Assembly (NCBI RefSeq): GCF_900103365.1
Contig: NZ_LT629703.1
Span: 7,520,137 to 7,584,136 of the forward strand
Reading direction: 5' to 3'
From: Afipia sp. GAS231
GTDB lineage: Bacteria; Pseudomonadota; Alphaproteobacteria; Rhizobiales; Xanthobacteraceae
DNA length: 64,000 bases
The notes below the pieces were generated by a model. It did not search any database. It worked only from the letters and a program-made list of their open reading frames with translations, and was not told the origin of the DNA. The position numbers and the translations under genes were made by a program. Every line of letters begins with the position of its first letter. Within the stretch, counting starts at the first letter, position 1. Positions 19,993 to 29,748 of this stretch are shown in pieces.

Positions 19993-21894
19993 ATGGCTCA
20001 TGCCGAATTGACCGAGATCGCGCCCGGCGAGGTGACCGCAAGGTCCCCTCGCCGCCGTTCTGGATTGGCGTCGGTCGAACATTTCCTCGGAATCCTGGTG
20101 GAGATTCCGGCGGCCTTTCTGGTGGTCGCCGAAATCGTGATCCTGTTTGCCGGCGTGGTGTCGCGCTACGTGCTGCACAGTCCGTTGATCTGGTCGGACG
20201 AACTGGCGTCGATCCTGTTCCTGTGGCTGGCGATGCTGGGCTCCGCGGTCGCATTCCGGCGCGTCGAGCACATGCGCATGACGGCGATCGTCGCCAGCGC
20301 CCGGCCGGCGATGCGCGCCTATCTGGACTTGGTCGCGACCTGCGCCGCGTTGGCGTTCCTGTTGATGATCGTATGGCCGTCCTACGACTATGCCTATGAG
20401 GAAAGTTTCATCACGACGCCGGCGCTGCAGATCTCCAATAGCTGGCGCGCCGCGGCCTTGCCGGTCGGCATCTGCCTGATGGGCCTGTTCGCGTTTCTGC
20501 GGCTGCTGCGGGCCGGCGATCTCTGGATGGTGCTGCGCGCGATCCTGTCGGTTGCTGTTGTCATCGCCGTGTTCTGGCTGTTGAAGGGAACGCTGAAACC
20601 GCTCGGCAATCTCAACCTCATCATCTTCTTTGTCGGCGTCGCCGGTTTCTGCGTGTTTGCCGGCGTGCCGATTGCGTTCGGGTTTGGCCTTGCGACCTAT
20701 GGCTATCTGGCGCTGACGACGCGCACGCCGCTGATGGTGCTGATCGGGCGCATGGACGAGGGCATGAGCCACCTGATCCTGCTGTCGGTGCCGCTGTTCG
20801 TGTTCTTAGGACTCCTGATCGAGATGACCGGCATGGCGCGGGCGATGGTCGGCTTCCTGGCGAGCCTGCTCGGCCATGTCCGCGGCGGGCTGCATTACGT
20901 GCTGGTCGGCGCGATGTATCTGGTGTCGGGCATCTCCGGCTCGAAGGCCGCCGACATGGCCGCCGTGGCGCCGGTGCTGTTTCCGGAGATGAAGCTGCGC
21001 GGCGCCAAGCCGGGCGATCTGGTCGCCCTGCTCGCCGCCACCGGCGCGCAGACCGAAACCATTCCGCCGAGCCTGGTGCTGATCACGATCGGTTCGGTCA
21101 CCGGCGTGTCGATTGCCGCCTTGTTCACCGGCGGATTGCTGCCGGGCGTGGTGCTGGCGATCACGCTGTCGGCGCTGGTGTGGTGGCGTTACCGCGGCGA
21201 AAACCTCGAGCACGTCACCAAGGCGAGCGGCCGCGAGATCGGCCGCGCCTTCGTCATCGCCCTGCCCGCATTGGCGCTGCCGTTCGTGATCCGCTACGCC
21301 GTGGTCGAAGGCATCGCAACCGCGACCGAAGTCTCCACCATCGGCATCATCTATGCCTTCATCGTCGGCTTTCTGGTTTACGGCCTTTTGATCTACCGCA
21401 AGTTCGAGTGGCGGCGGATCGTGCCAATGTTGGTGGAGACCGCGTGCCTGTCGGGCGCGATCCTGTTGATCATCGGCTGCGCCACCGGCATGGCCTGGGG
21501 CCTCACGCAATCAGGCTTCTCGCGGGCGCTGGCTTCAGCCATGACCGGCCTGCCCGGCGGTTCGGCGACCTTCATCGCGGTGTCGATCGTGGCCTTTGTC
21601 GTGCTCGGCAGCGTGCTGGAGGGCATTCCGGCGATCGTGCTGTTCGGGCCGTTGTTGTTCCCGATCGCGCGCGCCGTCGGCGTCCACGAGGTGCACTACG
21701 CGATGATCATCATCCTGGCGATGGGGATCGGATTGTTCGCGCCGCCGTTCGGGGTCGGCTATTATGCCGCCTGCGCCATCGGAAAGGTCGATCCGGCCGA
21801 GGGGATCAAGCCGATCTGGGGCTACCTGCTGGCGCTGATGATCGGCCTGATTATCGTGGCGATCTTCCCGTGGATTTCGATCGGGTTCCTGTAA
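19993..21894 (+). CDS. dctQM: TRAP transporter permease, fused small and large subunits (DctQM)
   Basis: 633 residues from the ATG at 19993, after CAGGGGG; a GTG at 19978 is less likely. Residues about 30-185 form the DctQ-type four-helix unit (SRYVLHSPLIWSDELASILF is its signature). From about 200 the DctM-type unit follows, with GVPIAFGFGLATY, GISGSKAADMAAVAPVLFPEM and PFGVGYYAACAIGKVDP, making the Na+-driven pump. Such QM fusions are a known variant of TRAP permeases. It works with DctP just upstream and is followed by an acyl-CoA synthetase 28 bases later. Confidence 0.94.
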   Translation: MAHAELTEIAPGEVTARSPRRRSGLASVEHFLGILVEIPAAFLVVAEIVILFAGVVSRYVLHSPLIWSDELASILFLWLAMLGSAVAFRRVEHMRMTAIVASARPAMRAYLDLVATCAALAFLLMIVWPSYDYAYEESFITTPALQISNSWRAAALPVGICLMGLFAFLRLLRAGDLWMVLRAILSVAVVIAVFWLLKGTLKPLGNLNLIIFFVGVAGFCVFAGVPIAFGFGLATYGYLALTTRTPLMVLIGRMDEGMSHLILLSVPLFVFLGLLIEMTGMARAMVGFLASLLGHVRGGLHYVLVGAMYLVSGISGSKAADMAAVAPVLFPEMKLRGAKPGDLVALLAATGAQTETIPPSLVLITIGSVTGVSIAALFTGGLLPGVVLAITLSALVWWRYRGENLEHVTKASGREIGRAFVIALPALALPFVIRYAVVEGIATATEVSTIGIIYAFIVGFLVYGLLIYRKFEWRRIVPMLVETACLSGAILLIIGCATGMAWGLTQSGFSRALASAMTGLPGGSATFIAVSIVAFVVLGSVLEGIPAIVLFGPLLFPIARAVGVHEVHYAMIIILAMGIGLFAPPFGVGYYAACAIGKVDPAEGIKPIWGYLLALMIGLIIVAIFPWISIGFL

Positions 21895-21922
21895 CGTCAA
21901 CTTTGCCAATGGGACGGAGCCG

Positions 21923-23572
21923 ATGAGCGCAGCCCAGAACCAGTACACAATCGGATTGCAGAAGACGCCGGCGAACTATGTGCCGCTGACGCCGCTGAGC
22001 TTCCTGGCCCGGAGTGCTGCGGTCTACCCGGATCACGTCAGCACCGTCTATGAAGGCCGCAGTTTTACCTGGGCGGAGACCTACGACCGCTGCCGGCGCT
22101 TTGCGTCCTGGCTCGCCGGCCGCGGCATCGGCCATGGCGATACGGTGGCGGCGATGCTGCCGAACATCCCGGCGATGAACGAACTGCATTTCGCAGTGCC
22201 GATGGCGGGCGCCGTGCTGAACGCGCTCAACATCCGGCTCGATGCTTCATCGATCGCGTTCCAGCTCGACCATGGCGGCGCAAAAATCATTCTGGTCGAC
22301 CCGGAGTTTTCCGGCGTGATCGCGGAAGCGTTGACGTTGATGGCGGGGCCAAAACCCTTCGTTGTCGACGTCGACGATGCGGCGTTCGCGGGCGGCAAGC
22401 GCATTGGCGAACTCGAATATGAAGCGGTGGTAGCCCAAGGCGATCCCAGCTTCGTGGCACGGCCGCCCGGCGACGAGTGGGACGCGATCGCGCTGAGCTA
22501 TACCTCGGGCACAACGGGCAATCCAAAGGGTGTCGTGACCCATCACCGCGGCGCTTACCTAAACGCCGTCAGCAATATCCTGGCCGCCAATCTCGGCCAG
22601 CATCCGGTCTATCTCTGGACGCTGCCGATGTTTCACTGCAACGGCTGGTGCTTTCCGTGGACGGTCGCGGCATCCGCCGGCATCAATGTCTGCCTGCGCA
22701 AGGTCGATCCGGCGAAGATCTTCGAGCTGATCCCGCAGCATGGCGTCACCCACATGGCCGGCGCGCCGATCGTCTACAACACCCTCATCAATGCGCCCGG
22801 TGCGCCGAAGGGCGCCAAGGCGCGTCCGGTGGTCGGCCTGATCGCAGGCGCGGCGCCGCCGGTGGCCGTGCTTGAAGGCGCCGAGAATATCGGCATCAAG
22901 CTGACGCATGTCTACGGGCTGACCGAGGTCTATGGCCCGGCGTCGGTCTGCGCCGAGCAGCCCGGCTGGGACGATCTGCCAGCCGACCAGCGCGCCCAGC
23001 TCAAGCGCCGGCAGGGCGTGCCCTACCCGCTGCAGGAAGGCGTCACCGTGATCGATCCCGAAACCATGCGGCAAGTGCCGCGCGACGGCGAGACCATCGG
23101 CGAGGTGATGTTCCGCGGCAATATCGTGATGAAAGGCTATCTGAAGAACGAGAAGGCCACCGAGGAAGCCTTTGCCGGTGGCTGGTTTCACACCGGCGAT
23201 CTCGGCGTGCTCGACACGCACGGCTATGTCATCATCAAGGACCGCTCCAAGGACATCATCATATCAGGCGGCGAGAATATCTCATCCGTCGAGGTCGAGG
23301 ATGTCCTCTACAAGCATCCCTCGGTGCTGTTCGCCGCGGTCGTCGCCAAGCCGGATTCCAAATGGGGCGAAGTGCCCTGCGCCTTCGTCGAACTGAAGGA
23401 CGGTGCCAAGGCGACCGAGGCCGAGATCATCGCCTTCTGCCGCAGCCACATGTCCGGCTTCAAGACGCCGAAGGCGGTGGTGTTCGGTGTCATTCCGAAG
23501 ACGTCGACCGGCAAGATCCAGAAGTTCCTGCTGCGCAATCAAGTGGGCTCGGCCAAGGCGATTTCGGCGTAG
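21923..23572 (+). CDS. acyl-CoA synthetase (AMP-forming)
   Basis: 549 residues. The adenylation motifs are SYTSGTTGNPKGVVTHHRG (A3), YGLTEVYGP (A5), HTGDLGVLDTHGYVIIKDR (A7/A8) and TSTGKIQKFLLR with the catalytic Lys (A10). It resembles the medium-chain or methylmercaptopropionate-CoA ligase branch (AlkK/DmdB-like), but the substrate is not fixed. It follows a TRAP transporter, so uptake and CoA activation of the same acid is a reasonable inference. The gene ends just before a palindromic repeat. Confidence 0.92.
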   Translation: MSAAQNQYTIGLQKTPANYVPLTPLSFLARSAAVYPDHVSTVYEGRSFTWAETYDRCRRFASWLAGRGIGHGDTVAAMLPNIPAMNELHFAVPMAGAVLNALNIRLDASSIAFQLDHGGAKIILVDPEFSGVIAEALTLMAGPKPFVVDVDDAAFAGGKRIGELEYEAVVAQGDPSFVARPPGDEWDAIALSYTSGTTGNPKGVVTHHRGAYLNAVSNILAANLGQHPVYLWTLPMFHCNGWCFPWTVAASAGINVCLRKVDPAKIFELIPQHGVTHMAGAPIVYNTLINAPGAPKGAKARPVVGLIAGAAPPVAVLEGAENIGIKLTHVYGLTEVYGPASVCAEQPGWDDLPADQRAQLKRRQGVPYPLQEGVTVIDPETMRQVPRDGETIGEVMFRGNIVMKGYLKNEKATEEAFAGGWFHTGDLGVLDTHGYVIIKDRSKDIIISGGENISSVEVEDVLYKHPSVLFAAVVAKPDSKWGEVPCAFVELKDGAKATEAEIIAFCRSHMSGFKTPKAVVFGVIPKTSTGKIQKFLLRNQVGSAKAISA

Positions 23573-23574
23573 CT

Positions 23575-23704
23575 GTCGTCCCGGCCAAGCGAAGCGCGAG
23601 CCGGGACCCATAACCACAGGCGTTTGTGGTTTCGACAGGTCGTCGAACAGCTTTTTTAAGCCGAGACATCACGCGGTATGGGTCCCGGCGTTCGCCGGGA
23701 CGAC
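23575..23704. repeat. palindromic intergenic repeat (RPE-like), second copy
   Basis: Inverted repeat with outer arms GTCGTCCCGG / CCGGGACGAC and inner arms GGGACCCATA... / ...TATGGGTCCC. Each arm also folds on itself (CCCGGC...GCGAGCCGGG and CCCGGCGTTCGCCGGG). It lies between the convergent acyl-CoA synthetase and ABM-domain genes. Sequence differs from the element at 12617 but the layout is the same. It may terminate transcription from both sides. Confidence 0.8.
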
Positions 23705-23708
23705 GGAT

Positions 23709-24338
23709 TTAAGGGCTACGTTCCACCGGCGGATAATACTGCGGCGCTTCGGCTCGCTCGTACATGCCGTAGTCGCGCATGACCTCGACGATGCGGAAAT
23801 ATTCCGTCGTCGGGTCCTTCAGTAGACGGCGGCCCAACTCGACACCGGCCTGTTGATCCGGCACATCGATCAAATGCGCGAAAGTGCCGTCGTGGTAGAC
23901 GCTGTTGAAGGAATCACGGCGCCACTCGGTCTGCACCGGAAGTTCGGCGCGCTTCGATTCCGCGACCAGCACAAAGGTCGGATGGCGCCGCGCCGGATCG
24001 TTGTACGGCGTGCGCCGCTCCGGCTGCCAGACCGGCTGCCCCGGCCTTTCCTCGTGGATCACCTGGGCGATGCGAATTCGATAGTCCGAAAACACCTTTT
24101 CGCGGCCGATGGTCTGGACCTCGTGATGGTAGCCGTGAACCCGCCATGCCGTCATCGCGCCTTCGTCCTGCCAGATCTGATAGGACAGCAGCAGGTTTTC
24201 ACGGCTCAGGCTGCTGAACCGGTCGATAAAGAGGCAGCCGCCCATCGCATCGAGCGCAGGCCGCAGCGATGCGGCGAGGTCGAGATATTGATCCCGGTGG
24301 CCCGGCCGGGTCTGAACTTCAAAGAACAGAGCGATCAT
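23709..24338 (-). CDS. ABM-like (dimeric alpha/beta barrel) protein, two-domain
   Basis: 209 residues from the ATG at 24338, with AAGGAG upstream. The N-terminal half (IALFFEVQTRPGHRDQYLDL ... LLLSYQIWQDEGAMTAWR) is a typical antibiotic-biosynthesis-monooxygenase-type ferredoxin fold. The C-terminal half (FVLVAESKR ... GTFAHLIDVPD) may be a second, degenerate copy. No catalytic residues can be assigned. Proteins of this fold act as small monooxygenases, haem-degrading enzymes or plain binding domains. It is the last gene of the reverse-strand run with tatD and the MBL hydrolase, 48 bases after the latter. Confidence 0.75.
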   Translation of the reverse strand: MIALFFEVQTRPGHRDQYLDLAASLRPALDAMGGCLFIDRFSSLSRENLLLSYQIWQDEGAMTAWRVHGYHHEVQTIGREKVFSDYRIRIAQVIHEERPGQPVWQPERRTPYNDPARRHPTFVLVAESKRAELPVQTEWRRDSFNSVYHDGTFAHLIDVPDQQAGVELGRRLLKDPTTEYFRIVEVMRDYGMYERAEAPQYYPPVERSP

Positions 24339-24386
24339 CGAACCACTCCTTTTGCCGGCAACAGGCGTCACAGCGTCGAACCAGGC

Positions 24387-25193
24387 TCAACCTGCACGAT
24401 CCAGCGTCAACCGCATGCCGTCATAGGCCGGGATCACGCCGGCCGGCAGCGCCTTCCGCAGCACTTCGTAATCGAGGTCGGAATGCATGTTGGTGATGAC
24501 GGCGCGGCGCGGCTTGAAGCGCTCGATCCATGAGAGCGCGTCGCTGACGCTGAAATGGCTGGGATGGCCAGCGTAGCGCAGGCCGTCGACGATCCAGAGA
24601 TCGAGGTTTTCCAGCGCCGGAAAGCTCTCCTCGGGAATGTCGTGCAGGTCGGGCGTATAAGCTGCGCCGCCGACCCGAAAACCGAGCGCGGGAATCTTGC
24701 CATGATGAACCAGGAAGGCCTCCAGCTTCACTGGACCGCCCTTCCCTTCGGTGGTGTGGCTCTCGCCGGCCTCGATCGAATGGCGCGTCAGGATCGGCGG
24801 GTAGTCGCTGCCCTCGGGCGAGATGAAGCAGTACGAGAACCGCGCCATGATGTCCTTGGCGGTCGACTGGTTGAAATAAACCGGAATGCGCCGCCGCTGG
24901 TGCATCACGACCGAACGCAAATCGTCGATCCCGTGGGTCTGGTCGGCATGTTCGTGAGTCAGGTACACCGCGTCGATATGGTCGACCTCGGCGTCGATCA
25001 ACTGCTCGCGCAGGTCCGGCGAGGTGTCGATCACGATCCGCGTAGTGCCGTGCCCGCCGGTGCGCTCCACGAGCAACGAGCAGCGACGGCGGCGGTTCTT
25101 CGGGTTGTTGGGATCGCAGGCGCCCCAGCCCAGCGCCGGGCGCGGCACACCGGCCGAGGAACCGCAGCCGAGAATTGTCAGCGTCAGCGTCAT
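24387..25193 (-). CDS. MBL-fold metallohydrolase (PhnP-like phosphodiesterase family)
   Basis: 268 residues from the ATG at 25193, which overlaps the tatD stop by four bases. The N-terminus LGCGSSAGVPRP is the family signature. The metal motif is THEHADQTHGIDDLR. Further ligand segments are HHGKIPALGFRVGG and ITNMHSDLDYE. It belongs with PhnP-type cyclic phosphodiesterases and related hydrolases often placed after tatD in alphaproteobacteria. The physiological substrate is not known from sequence. Confidence 0.88.
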   Translation of the reverse strand: MTLTLTILGCGSSAGVPRPALGWGACDPNNPKNRRRRCSLLVERTGGHGTTRIVIDTSPDLREQLIDAEVDHIDAVYLTHEHADQTHGIDDLRSVVMHQRRRIPVYFNQSTAKDIMARFSYCFISPEGSDYPPILTRHSIEAGESHTTEGKGGPVKLEAFLVHHGKIPALGFRVGGAAYTPDLHDIPEESFPALENLDLWIVDGLRYAGHPSHFSVSDALSWIERFKPRRAVITNMHSDLDYEVLRKALPAGVIPAYDGMRLTLDRAG

Positions 25194-25981
25194 GCGACCG
25201 CCTTCGGCGCTGGTACCTTGGAGAACAGGCGGAAGAAGTTTTCGGTGGTCTGCCGTGAAATTTCCTCCAGCGACACCCCGCGCGTTTCCGCCAGCACTTT
25301 TGCGACCTCGACGACGTAGGACGGTTCGTTGCGCTTGCCGCGAAACTTGCCCGGCGCGAGATATGGCGAGTCGGTCTCGACCATGATGCGGTCCGCCGGC
25401 AGTTCGGCCGCGAGTTCGCGCAACGCCTCGGACTTCTTGAACGTCAGAATGCCGGTGAACGAGATCGAAAGGCCCAGCGAAATCGCCTTCATCGCCAGCT
25501 CGCGGCCGCCGGTGTAGCAATGCAGCACGGCCTTGAACGGTCCCGCGGCGATTTCCTCTTCGAGGATGCGGCCGCACTCCTCGTCGGCCTCGCGGGTGTG
25601 AATGACCAGCGGCAGGCCGGTGGCGCGGGCCGCCGCAATATGCGCGCGAAAACCGCGCTCCTGCGCGCCGCTGGAGCCGTGCTCGTAGAAATTATCCAGC
25701 CCCGCTTCGCCGAGCGCCACGACCTTCGGATGCTTCGCCAGTTCGATCAGCTCACTGGGTGGAATGCCGTCTTCCTCGTCGGCGTTATGCGGGTGGGTGC
25801 CGACCGAGCAATAGACATTGGGAAACCGCTCGGCGATGGCCAGCAGCCCGCCGAGCCGCCTCACCCGGGTCGAGATGGTGACGATACGGCCGATGCCGGC
25901 GGTCTCGGCGCGCGCCACGATGGCGTCGAGGTCCTCGGCAAAATCCGGAAAGTCGAGATGGCAGTGGCTGTCGACGAGCAT
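25190..25981 (-). CDS. tatD: TatD family metal-dependent deoxyribonuclease
   Basis: 263 residues from the ATG at 25981. The metal ligands and signatures are VDSHCHLDF, GTHPHN, GEAGLDNFY, HTREADEE, HCYTGG and ETDSPYLAPGKFRGKRNEP. All known active-site residues are present. TatD enzymes are 3'-5' exonucleases or deoxyribonucleases acting in DNA repair and turnover. It follows metG after 13 bases and overlaps the MBL gene. The order holB-metG-tatD-MBL is a conserved block in Rhizobiales. Confidence 0.95.
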   Translation of the reverse strand: MLVDSHCHLDFPDFAEDLDAIVARAETAGIGRIVTISTRVRRLGGLLAIAERFPNVYCSVGTHPHNADEEDGIPPSELIELAKHPKVVALGEAGLDNFYEHGSSGAQERGFRAHIAAARATGLPLVIHTREADEECGRILEEEIAAGPFKAVLHCYTGGRELAMKAISLGLSISFTGILTFKKSEALRELAAELPADRIMVETDSPYLAPGKFRGKRNEPSYVVEVAKVLAETRGVSLEEISRQTTENFFRLFSKVPAPKAVA

Positions 25982-25994
25982 GGAATGCGACCGC

Positions 25995-27962
25995 TCAATC
26001 TGCCTTGATATCGACTTTGGGCTCGACATAGCGCGGGAACACGCCGACCGGCGCCGGCAACGCCGTGCCGGCCACGATCCGCGTGCCCAGCGCCTTGAAG
26101 TCGCGCGCATCCGCAGGCACGCCGAGGCTGTCGAGCAGTTTTGCCGACGCATCCGGCATTACCGGCTGGGCCAGGATTGCGATCTGACGCACCACTTCGG
26201 CGGTGACGTACAGCACCGTCTTTTGCCGCGCCGGATCGGTCTTGGCGAGCGCCCACGGCTGCTCGCCGGCGAAATAGCGGTCGCCTTCGGCGACCACCGC
26301 CCAGACGGTATTAATCCACTGATGGATCTGCTGGGTCGCCATCGCGGTCCGCGATGGCTCCAGCATACCGTCCGCCATCGCCAGCATCGCCTTGTCGCTG
26401 TCGGTGAAGTCGCCGGGTTCCGGCATTACGCCGCCGAGTTGCTTGGCGATCATTGACAGCGAGCGCTGCGCCAGGTTGCCGAGACCGTTAGCGAGATCGG
26501 CGTTGATGCGCGCGACGATGGCTTCATGGTTGTAGTTGCCGTCCTGCCCGAACGACACCTCGCGCAGGAAGAAATAGCGCATCTGGTCGACGCCATACTG
26601 GTCGGCCAGGTTGAAGGGGTCGACGACATTGCCGACCGACTTCGACATCTTCTCGCCCCTGCTGAACAGGAAGCCGTGCGCGTAAACCCGCTTCTGCACG
26701 GGAATGCCGGCCGACATCAGGAACGCCGGCCAGTACACAGCATGGAAACGGATGATGTCCTTGCCGATGATGTGGACGTCGGCCGGCCAGTAGCGCCAGT
26801 TCGGATCGCTCTCGTCGGGAAAGCCAACGCCGGTGATGTAATTGGTCAGCGCGTCGAGCCAGACATACATCACATGCTCGGGGTCGTTCGGTACCTTGAT
26901 GCCCCAGTCGAAGGTCGTGCGCGAGATCGACAGGTCCTTCAGCCCGCCTTTGACGAAACTGATGACCTCGTTGCGGCGCGAATCCGGCCCGATGAAATCG
27001 GGCTGGTTCTCATACAGCGCCAGCAGCCGGTCCTGATAGGCCGAGAGCTTGAAGAAGTAGCTCTTCTCCTCGACCCACTCGACCGGCGAGCCCTGCGGCC
27101 CGCGGCGCACATTGTCCTCGCCGACGACGGTTTCGTCTTCGGCGTAATAGGCTTCGTCGCGCACCGAGTACCAGCCGGAATAGACGTCGATGTAGATGTC
27201 GCCATTCTGCTGGATCCGGTTCCAGACCACCTGCACCGAATGATGATGCGCCGGCTCGGTGGTGCGGATGAAGCGGTCGAACGACACGTTCAGACGCAGG
27301 TCCATATCGCGGAAGCGGGCGGCGTTGCGGGCAGCGAGTTCGGCCGCGGTCATGCCTTCGGCGGTCGCGGTCTGGATCATCTTCTGGCCGTGCTCGTCGG
27401 TGCCGGTCAGGAAGAAGACGTCCTTGCCGTCGAGCCGCTGAAACCGCGCCAGCGCGTCGGTTGCGATCGCTTCATAGGCGTGGCCGATATGCGGCTGCCC
27501 GTTCGGATAGGCGATGGCTGTCGTGATGAAGTAGGTGTTGCGTTCGGCCGTCGGCGCGGGCACCGGCTTGGGCGCAGGCTTCACGATTTTCGGCGCAATG
27601 ACTCGCGGCGCAACCGTCTTTGGAGCCTTTTCGGCGGATGAAGTCCGGTCGACCGCGCTGGCCTTCTTCGGCGCGGCAACGGCTTTTCTGGCCACCGTCC
27701 TCTTGGCTACCGTTTTCCTCGCAGCTTTCTTCGCTGTTTTCTTGGCTGTTTTCTTGGCCGTTTTTCTGGCCGTCTTCTTCGCGGCTTTTTTGGAAGCCTT
27801 CTTGGCAACCCGCTTCGCGGTCTTGCCGGCCTTTTTCACGCTGCGCTTGCTCTTCGCCGTGCGCTTTTTCGCCGTCGCCTTCTTGCTGGCGCTTGCGGGC
27901 GCAGCCTTGCGGGCCTTCTTCGCCTTGTGTTTTTTGGAAGCCTTCTTCTTAGACGTCGCCAC
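25995..27962 (-). CDS. metG: methionyl-tRNA synthetase with histone-H1-like N-terminal extension
   Basis: 655 residues from a GTG at 27962 (GAGGGA eight bases upstream); a TTG five codons earlier is the alternative. The catalytic core begins near residue 141 with [19 protein letters not shown] (HIGH motif), and KMSKS lies in [12 protein letters not shown]. The anticodon-binding helical domain closes the protein; there is no C-terminal tRNA-binding (Arc1p-like) domain. The first 140 residues are almost only Lys, Ala, Arg and Thr, with repeats such as [10 protein letters not shown], like bacterial histone-H1-type tails, then a Pro/Lys linker. It lies in the dacC-tmk-holB-metG-tatD block. Confidence 0.95.
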   Translation of the reverse strand: MATSKKKASKKHKAKKARKAAPASASKKATAKKRTAKSKRSVKKAGKTAKRVAKKASKKAAKKTARKTAKKTAKKTAKKAARKTVAKRTVARKAVAAPKKASAVDRTSSAEKAPKTVAPRVIAPKIVKPAPKPVPAPTAERNTYFITTAIAYPNGQPHIGHAYEAIATDALARFQRLDGKDVFFLTGTDEHGQKMIQTATAEGMTAAELAARNAARFRDMDLRLNVSFDRFIRTTEPAHHHSVQVVWNRIQQNGDIYIDVYSGWYSVRDEAYYAEDETVVGEDNVRRGPQGSPVEWVEEKSYFFKLSAYQDRLLALYENQPDFIGPDSRRNEVISFVKGGLKDLSISRTTFDWGIKVPNDPEHVMYVWLDALTNYITGVGFPDESDPNWRYWPADVHIIGKDIIRFHAVYWPAFLMSAGIPVQKRVYAHGFLFSRGEKMSKSVGNVVDPFNLADQYGVDQMRYFFLREVSFGQDGNYNHEAIVARINADLANGLGNLAQRSLSMIAKQLGGVMPEPGDFTDSDKAMLAMADGMLEPSRTAMATQQIHQWINTVWAVVAEGDRYFAGEQPWALAKTDPARQKTVLYVTAEVVRQIAILAQPVMPDASAKLLDSLGVPADARDFKALGTRIVAGTALPAPVGVFPRYVEPKVDIKAD

Positions 27963-28019
27963 GGCGAATTCCCTCAAATGTCATTCAAACAAGTTGGTCT
28001 GGATGGATGTCAGGCGGTG

Positions 28020-29060
28020 CTACCGCGTCGCTTCCGCGAGCATTCCGAAAACCGAAAAAACCAGTGGTTTTCGTTCCAGATTGTACGATTCAGTGTCGCG
28101 CGCGGCGCGGACGATCTTTTCCCATACCTCCGCCAGCCGTGCAAGGCGCGGCAGATTCGCGTTGGCGTCGCCGGCGCGCAGCTTTTCGCCGATCCAGCGG
28201 TCGATGCCGTCGATGAAGGCCGCGAGCGCCACGCGGTCGCTGGTGCCGAGCGCGTCGCCCAGCGCGTGCAGCTCGCGCGGATCGACCTTGGGCAGGGTCG
28301 CCAGCAGGGCCGCAGTGCGTTGCTGCAGTTTCAGCGCATCGCCGCCGAGTAGTGTCAGCGCACGCGATATGCTGCCTTCCGATGCCTCTGCGGCCTCGGT
28401 GAGGGCCGGGTCGTTGGCGTCCTTGTCGGTAGCTAGCGCCGCCGCGCGGACCACGTCGGCGGTCGAAAGCGGTCGCAACGGCAATTTGCGGCAGCGGGAC
28501 AGGATCGTCGGCAATGCCCGCGCCGGCGAATGGCTGACCAGCAGGAACAGCGAGCGCTGCGGCGGTTCCTCCAGAATCTTCAGCAACGCGTTGGCCGCGT
28601 TTGGATTGAGTTCGTCGACGGTGTCGACGATGCAGACCCGCCAGCCGTCCACTGCCGCCGTCGAGCCGAAAAATGAAATCGTCTCCCGCGTCTCGTCGAC
28701 CGTGATCACGGTGCGCAGCACACCGCGGTCGTTGAGGCCGCGCTCGAGCACCAAGAGGCCGCCATGGGCCTCGGCCGTGATCTGGCGCGCGACGTGATCG
28801 GAGGGATCGACGGCGAGCGTCTCGGCGCGCTGCACGGACGGCGCCAGCGGATTGGCGTGGGCGAGCACGAACCGCGCCATCCGATAGGCCAGCGTCGCCT
28901 TGCCGATGCCCTGCGGGCCGCCGATCAGCCAGGCATGCGGGATTCTTCCGCTGCGGTAGGCATTGAGCAAGGCCGCTTCCGCCTCGCGATGGCCGAACAG
29001 CTCCGCGGTTTCGCGCGGATGCCGGACGGCGATTTCCTGTTCGGTCTTGCGGGCGCTCAT
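28020..29060 (-). CDS. holB: DNA polymerase III subunit delta'
   Basis: 346 residues; the ATG overlaps the tmk stop by four bases. The N-terminal AAA+ fold has a Walker A-like GGPQGIGKATLAY. A Walker B region, VCIVDTVDELNPNAANALLKILEEPP, is read in part here. The sensor-1/arginine region is LFLLVSHSPARALPTILSRCR. Delta' is the stator of the clamp-loader that places the sliding clamp on DNA. The zinc-finger cysteines of many delta'/gamma subunits are not evident. Confidence 0.93.
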   Translation of the reverse strand: MSARKTEQEIAVRHPRETAELFGHREAEAALLNAYRSGRIPHAWLIGGPQGIGKATLAYRMARFVLAHANPLAPSVQRAETLAVDPSDHVARQITAEAHGGLLVLERGLNDRGVLRTVITVDETRETISFFGSTAAVDGWRVCIVDTVDELNPNAANALLKILEEPPQRSLFLLVSHSPARALPTILSRCRKLPLRPLSTADVVRAAALATDKDANDPALTEAAEASEGSISRALTLLGGDALKLQQRTAALLATLPKVDPRELHALGDALGTSDRVALAAFIDGIDRWIGEKLRAGDANANLPRLARLAEVWEKIVRAARDTESYNLERKPLVFSVFGMLAEATR

Positions 29061-29746
29061 GCGGTAGTCGCCGCGGCCGCGGGAAGCGTGAACAGATGGT
29101 CGCGCAGCGCCTTCCAGACCTCCGCTGCGACCGCGTCGGCATCGGCATTGGCGTCGATCAGCACGCAGCGCTGCGGATCCTCCGCGGCAATCTGCTTGTA
29201 GGCGTCCCGCAGGTCCTGGTGGAATTGGAGATCTTCCGCCTCGAAGCGATCCGGCGCGCCCTTGCCGCGCCGTGCCGCCGCGCGCTGCATGCCGACCTCG
29301 ACCGGGATATCCAGAATGATGGTGAGGTCGGGCTTCAGGTCGCCGATCGTGACCCGCTGCATGGCGTTGAGGACGCTAGGTGAAACCTGTCCCAACCTGC
29401 CCTGATAGGCGCGGGTCGAATCGAAGAACCGGTCGCACAGCACCCAGGTGCCCTGACTGAGCGCGGGCTGGATCACCGTGCGGACATGGTCGTCGCGCGC
29501 CGCCGCAAACAGCAATGTCTCCGCATCGGGCCCGAGCAGCTTGCCCATGCCCGACAGCACCAGATGCCGGATGATCTCGGCCCCCGGCGATCCGCCGGGC
29601 TCGCGCGTGACGATGGCGCGCAGCTTCGCGGTCGCCAGACGTTGGGCGAGCTTCTTGATCTGCGTGGACTTTCCCGAGCCCTCGCCGCCCTCAAACGAAA
29701 TGAACTTTCCGCGTCCGGAAGGCCGGTTCAGCGCTGCTTCGGCCAT
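29057..29746 (-). CDS. tmk: thymidylate kinase
   Basis: 229 residues from the ATG at 29746, two bases after the dacC stop; a TTG six bases upstream is possible. The P-loop is FEGGEGSGKSTQ, the dTMP-binding region REPGGSPGAEIIR, and the DR(Y/F) motif is in CDRFFDSTRAYQG. A LID segment, RAAARRGKGAPDRFE, follows. It phosphorylates dTMP to dTDP for DNA synthesis. The coupling to holB by a four-base overlap is common across bacteria. Confidence 0.96.
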   Translation of the reverse strand: MAEAALNRPSGRGKFISFEGGEGSGKSTQIKKLAQRLATAKLRAIVTREPGGSPGAEIIRHLVLSGMGKLLGPDAETLLFAAARDDHVRTVIQPALSQGTWVLCDRFFDSTRAYQGRLGQVSPSVLNAMQRVTIGDLKPDLTIILDIPVEVGMQRAAARRGKGAPDRFEAEDLQFHQDLRDAYKQIAAEDPQRCVLIDANADADAVAAEVWKALRDHLFTLPAAAATTA

Positions 29747-29748
29747 GG

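Noticed and set aside
18994..20772. 592-codon open frame on the reverse strand across dctP and dctQM
   Set aside because: Low-complexity Arg/Gln/His-rich translation; the + strand genes are unmistakable TRAP components.
27720..27810. tandem repeat as an independent DNA element
   Set aside because: It is the coding repeat of the Lys/Ala tail of metG, explained by the protein.
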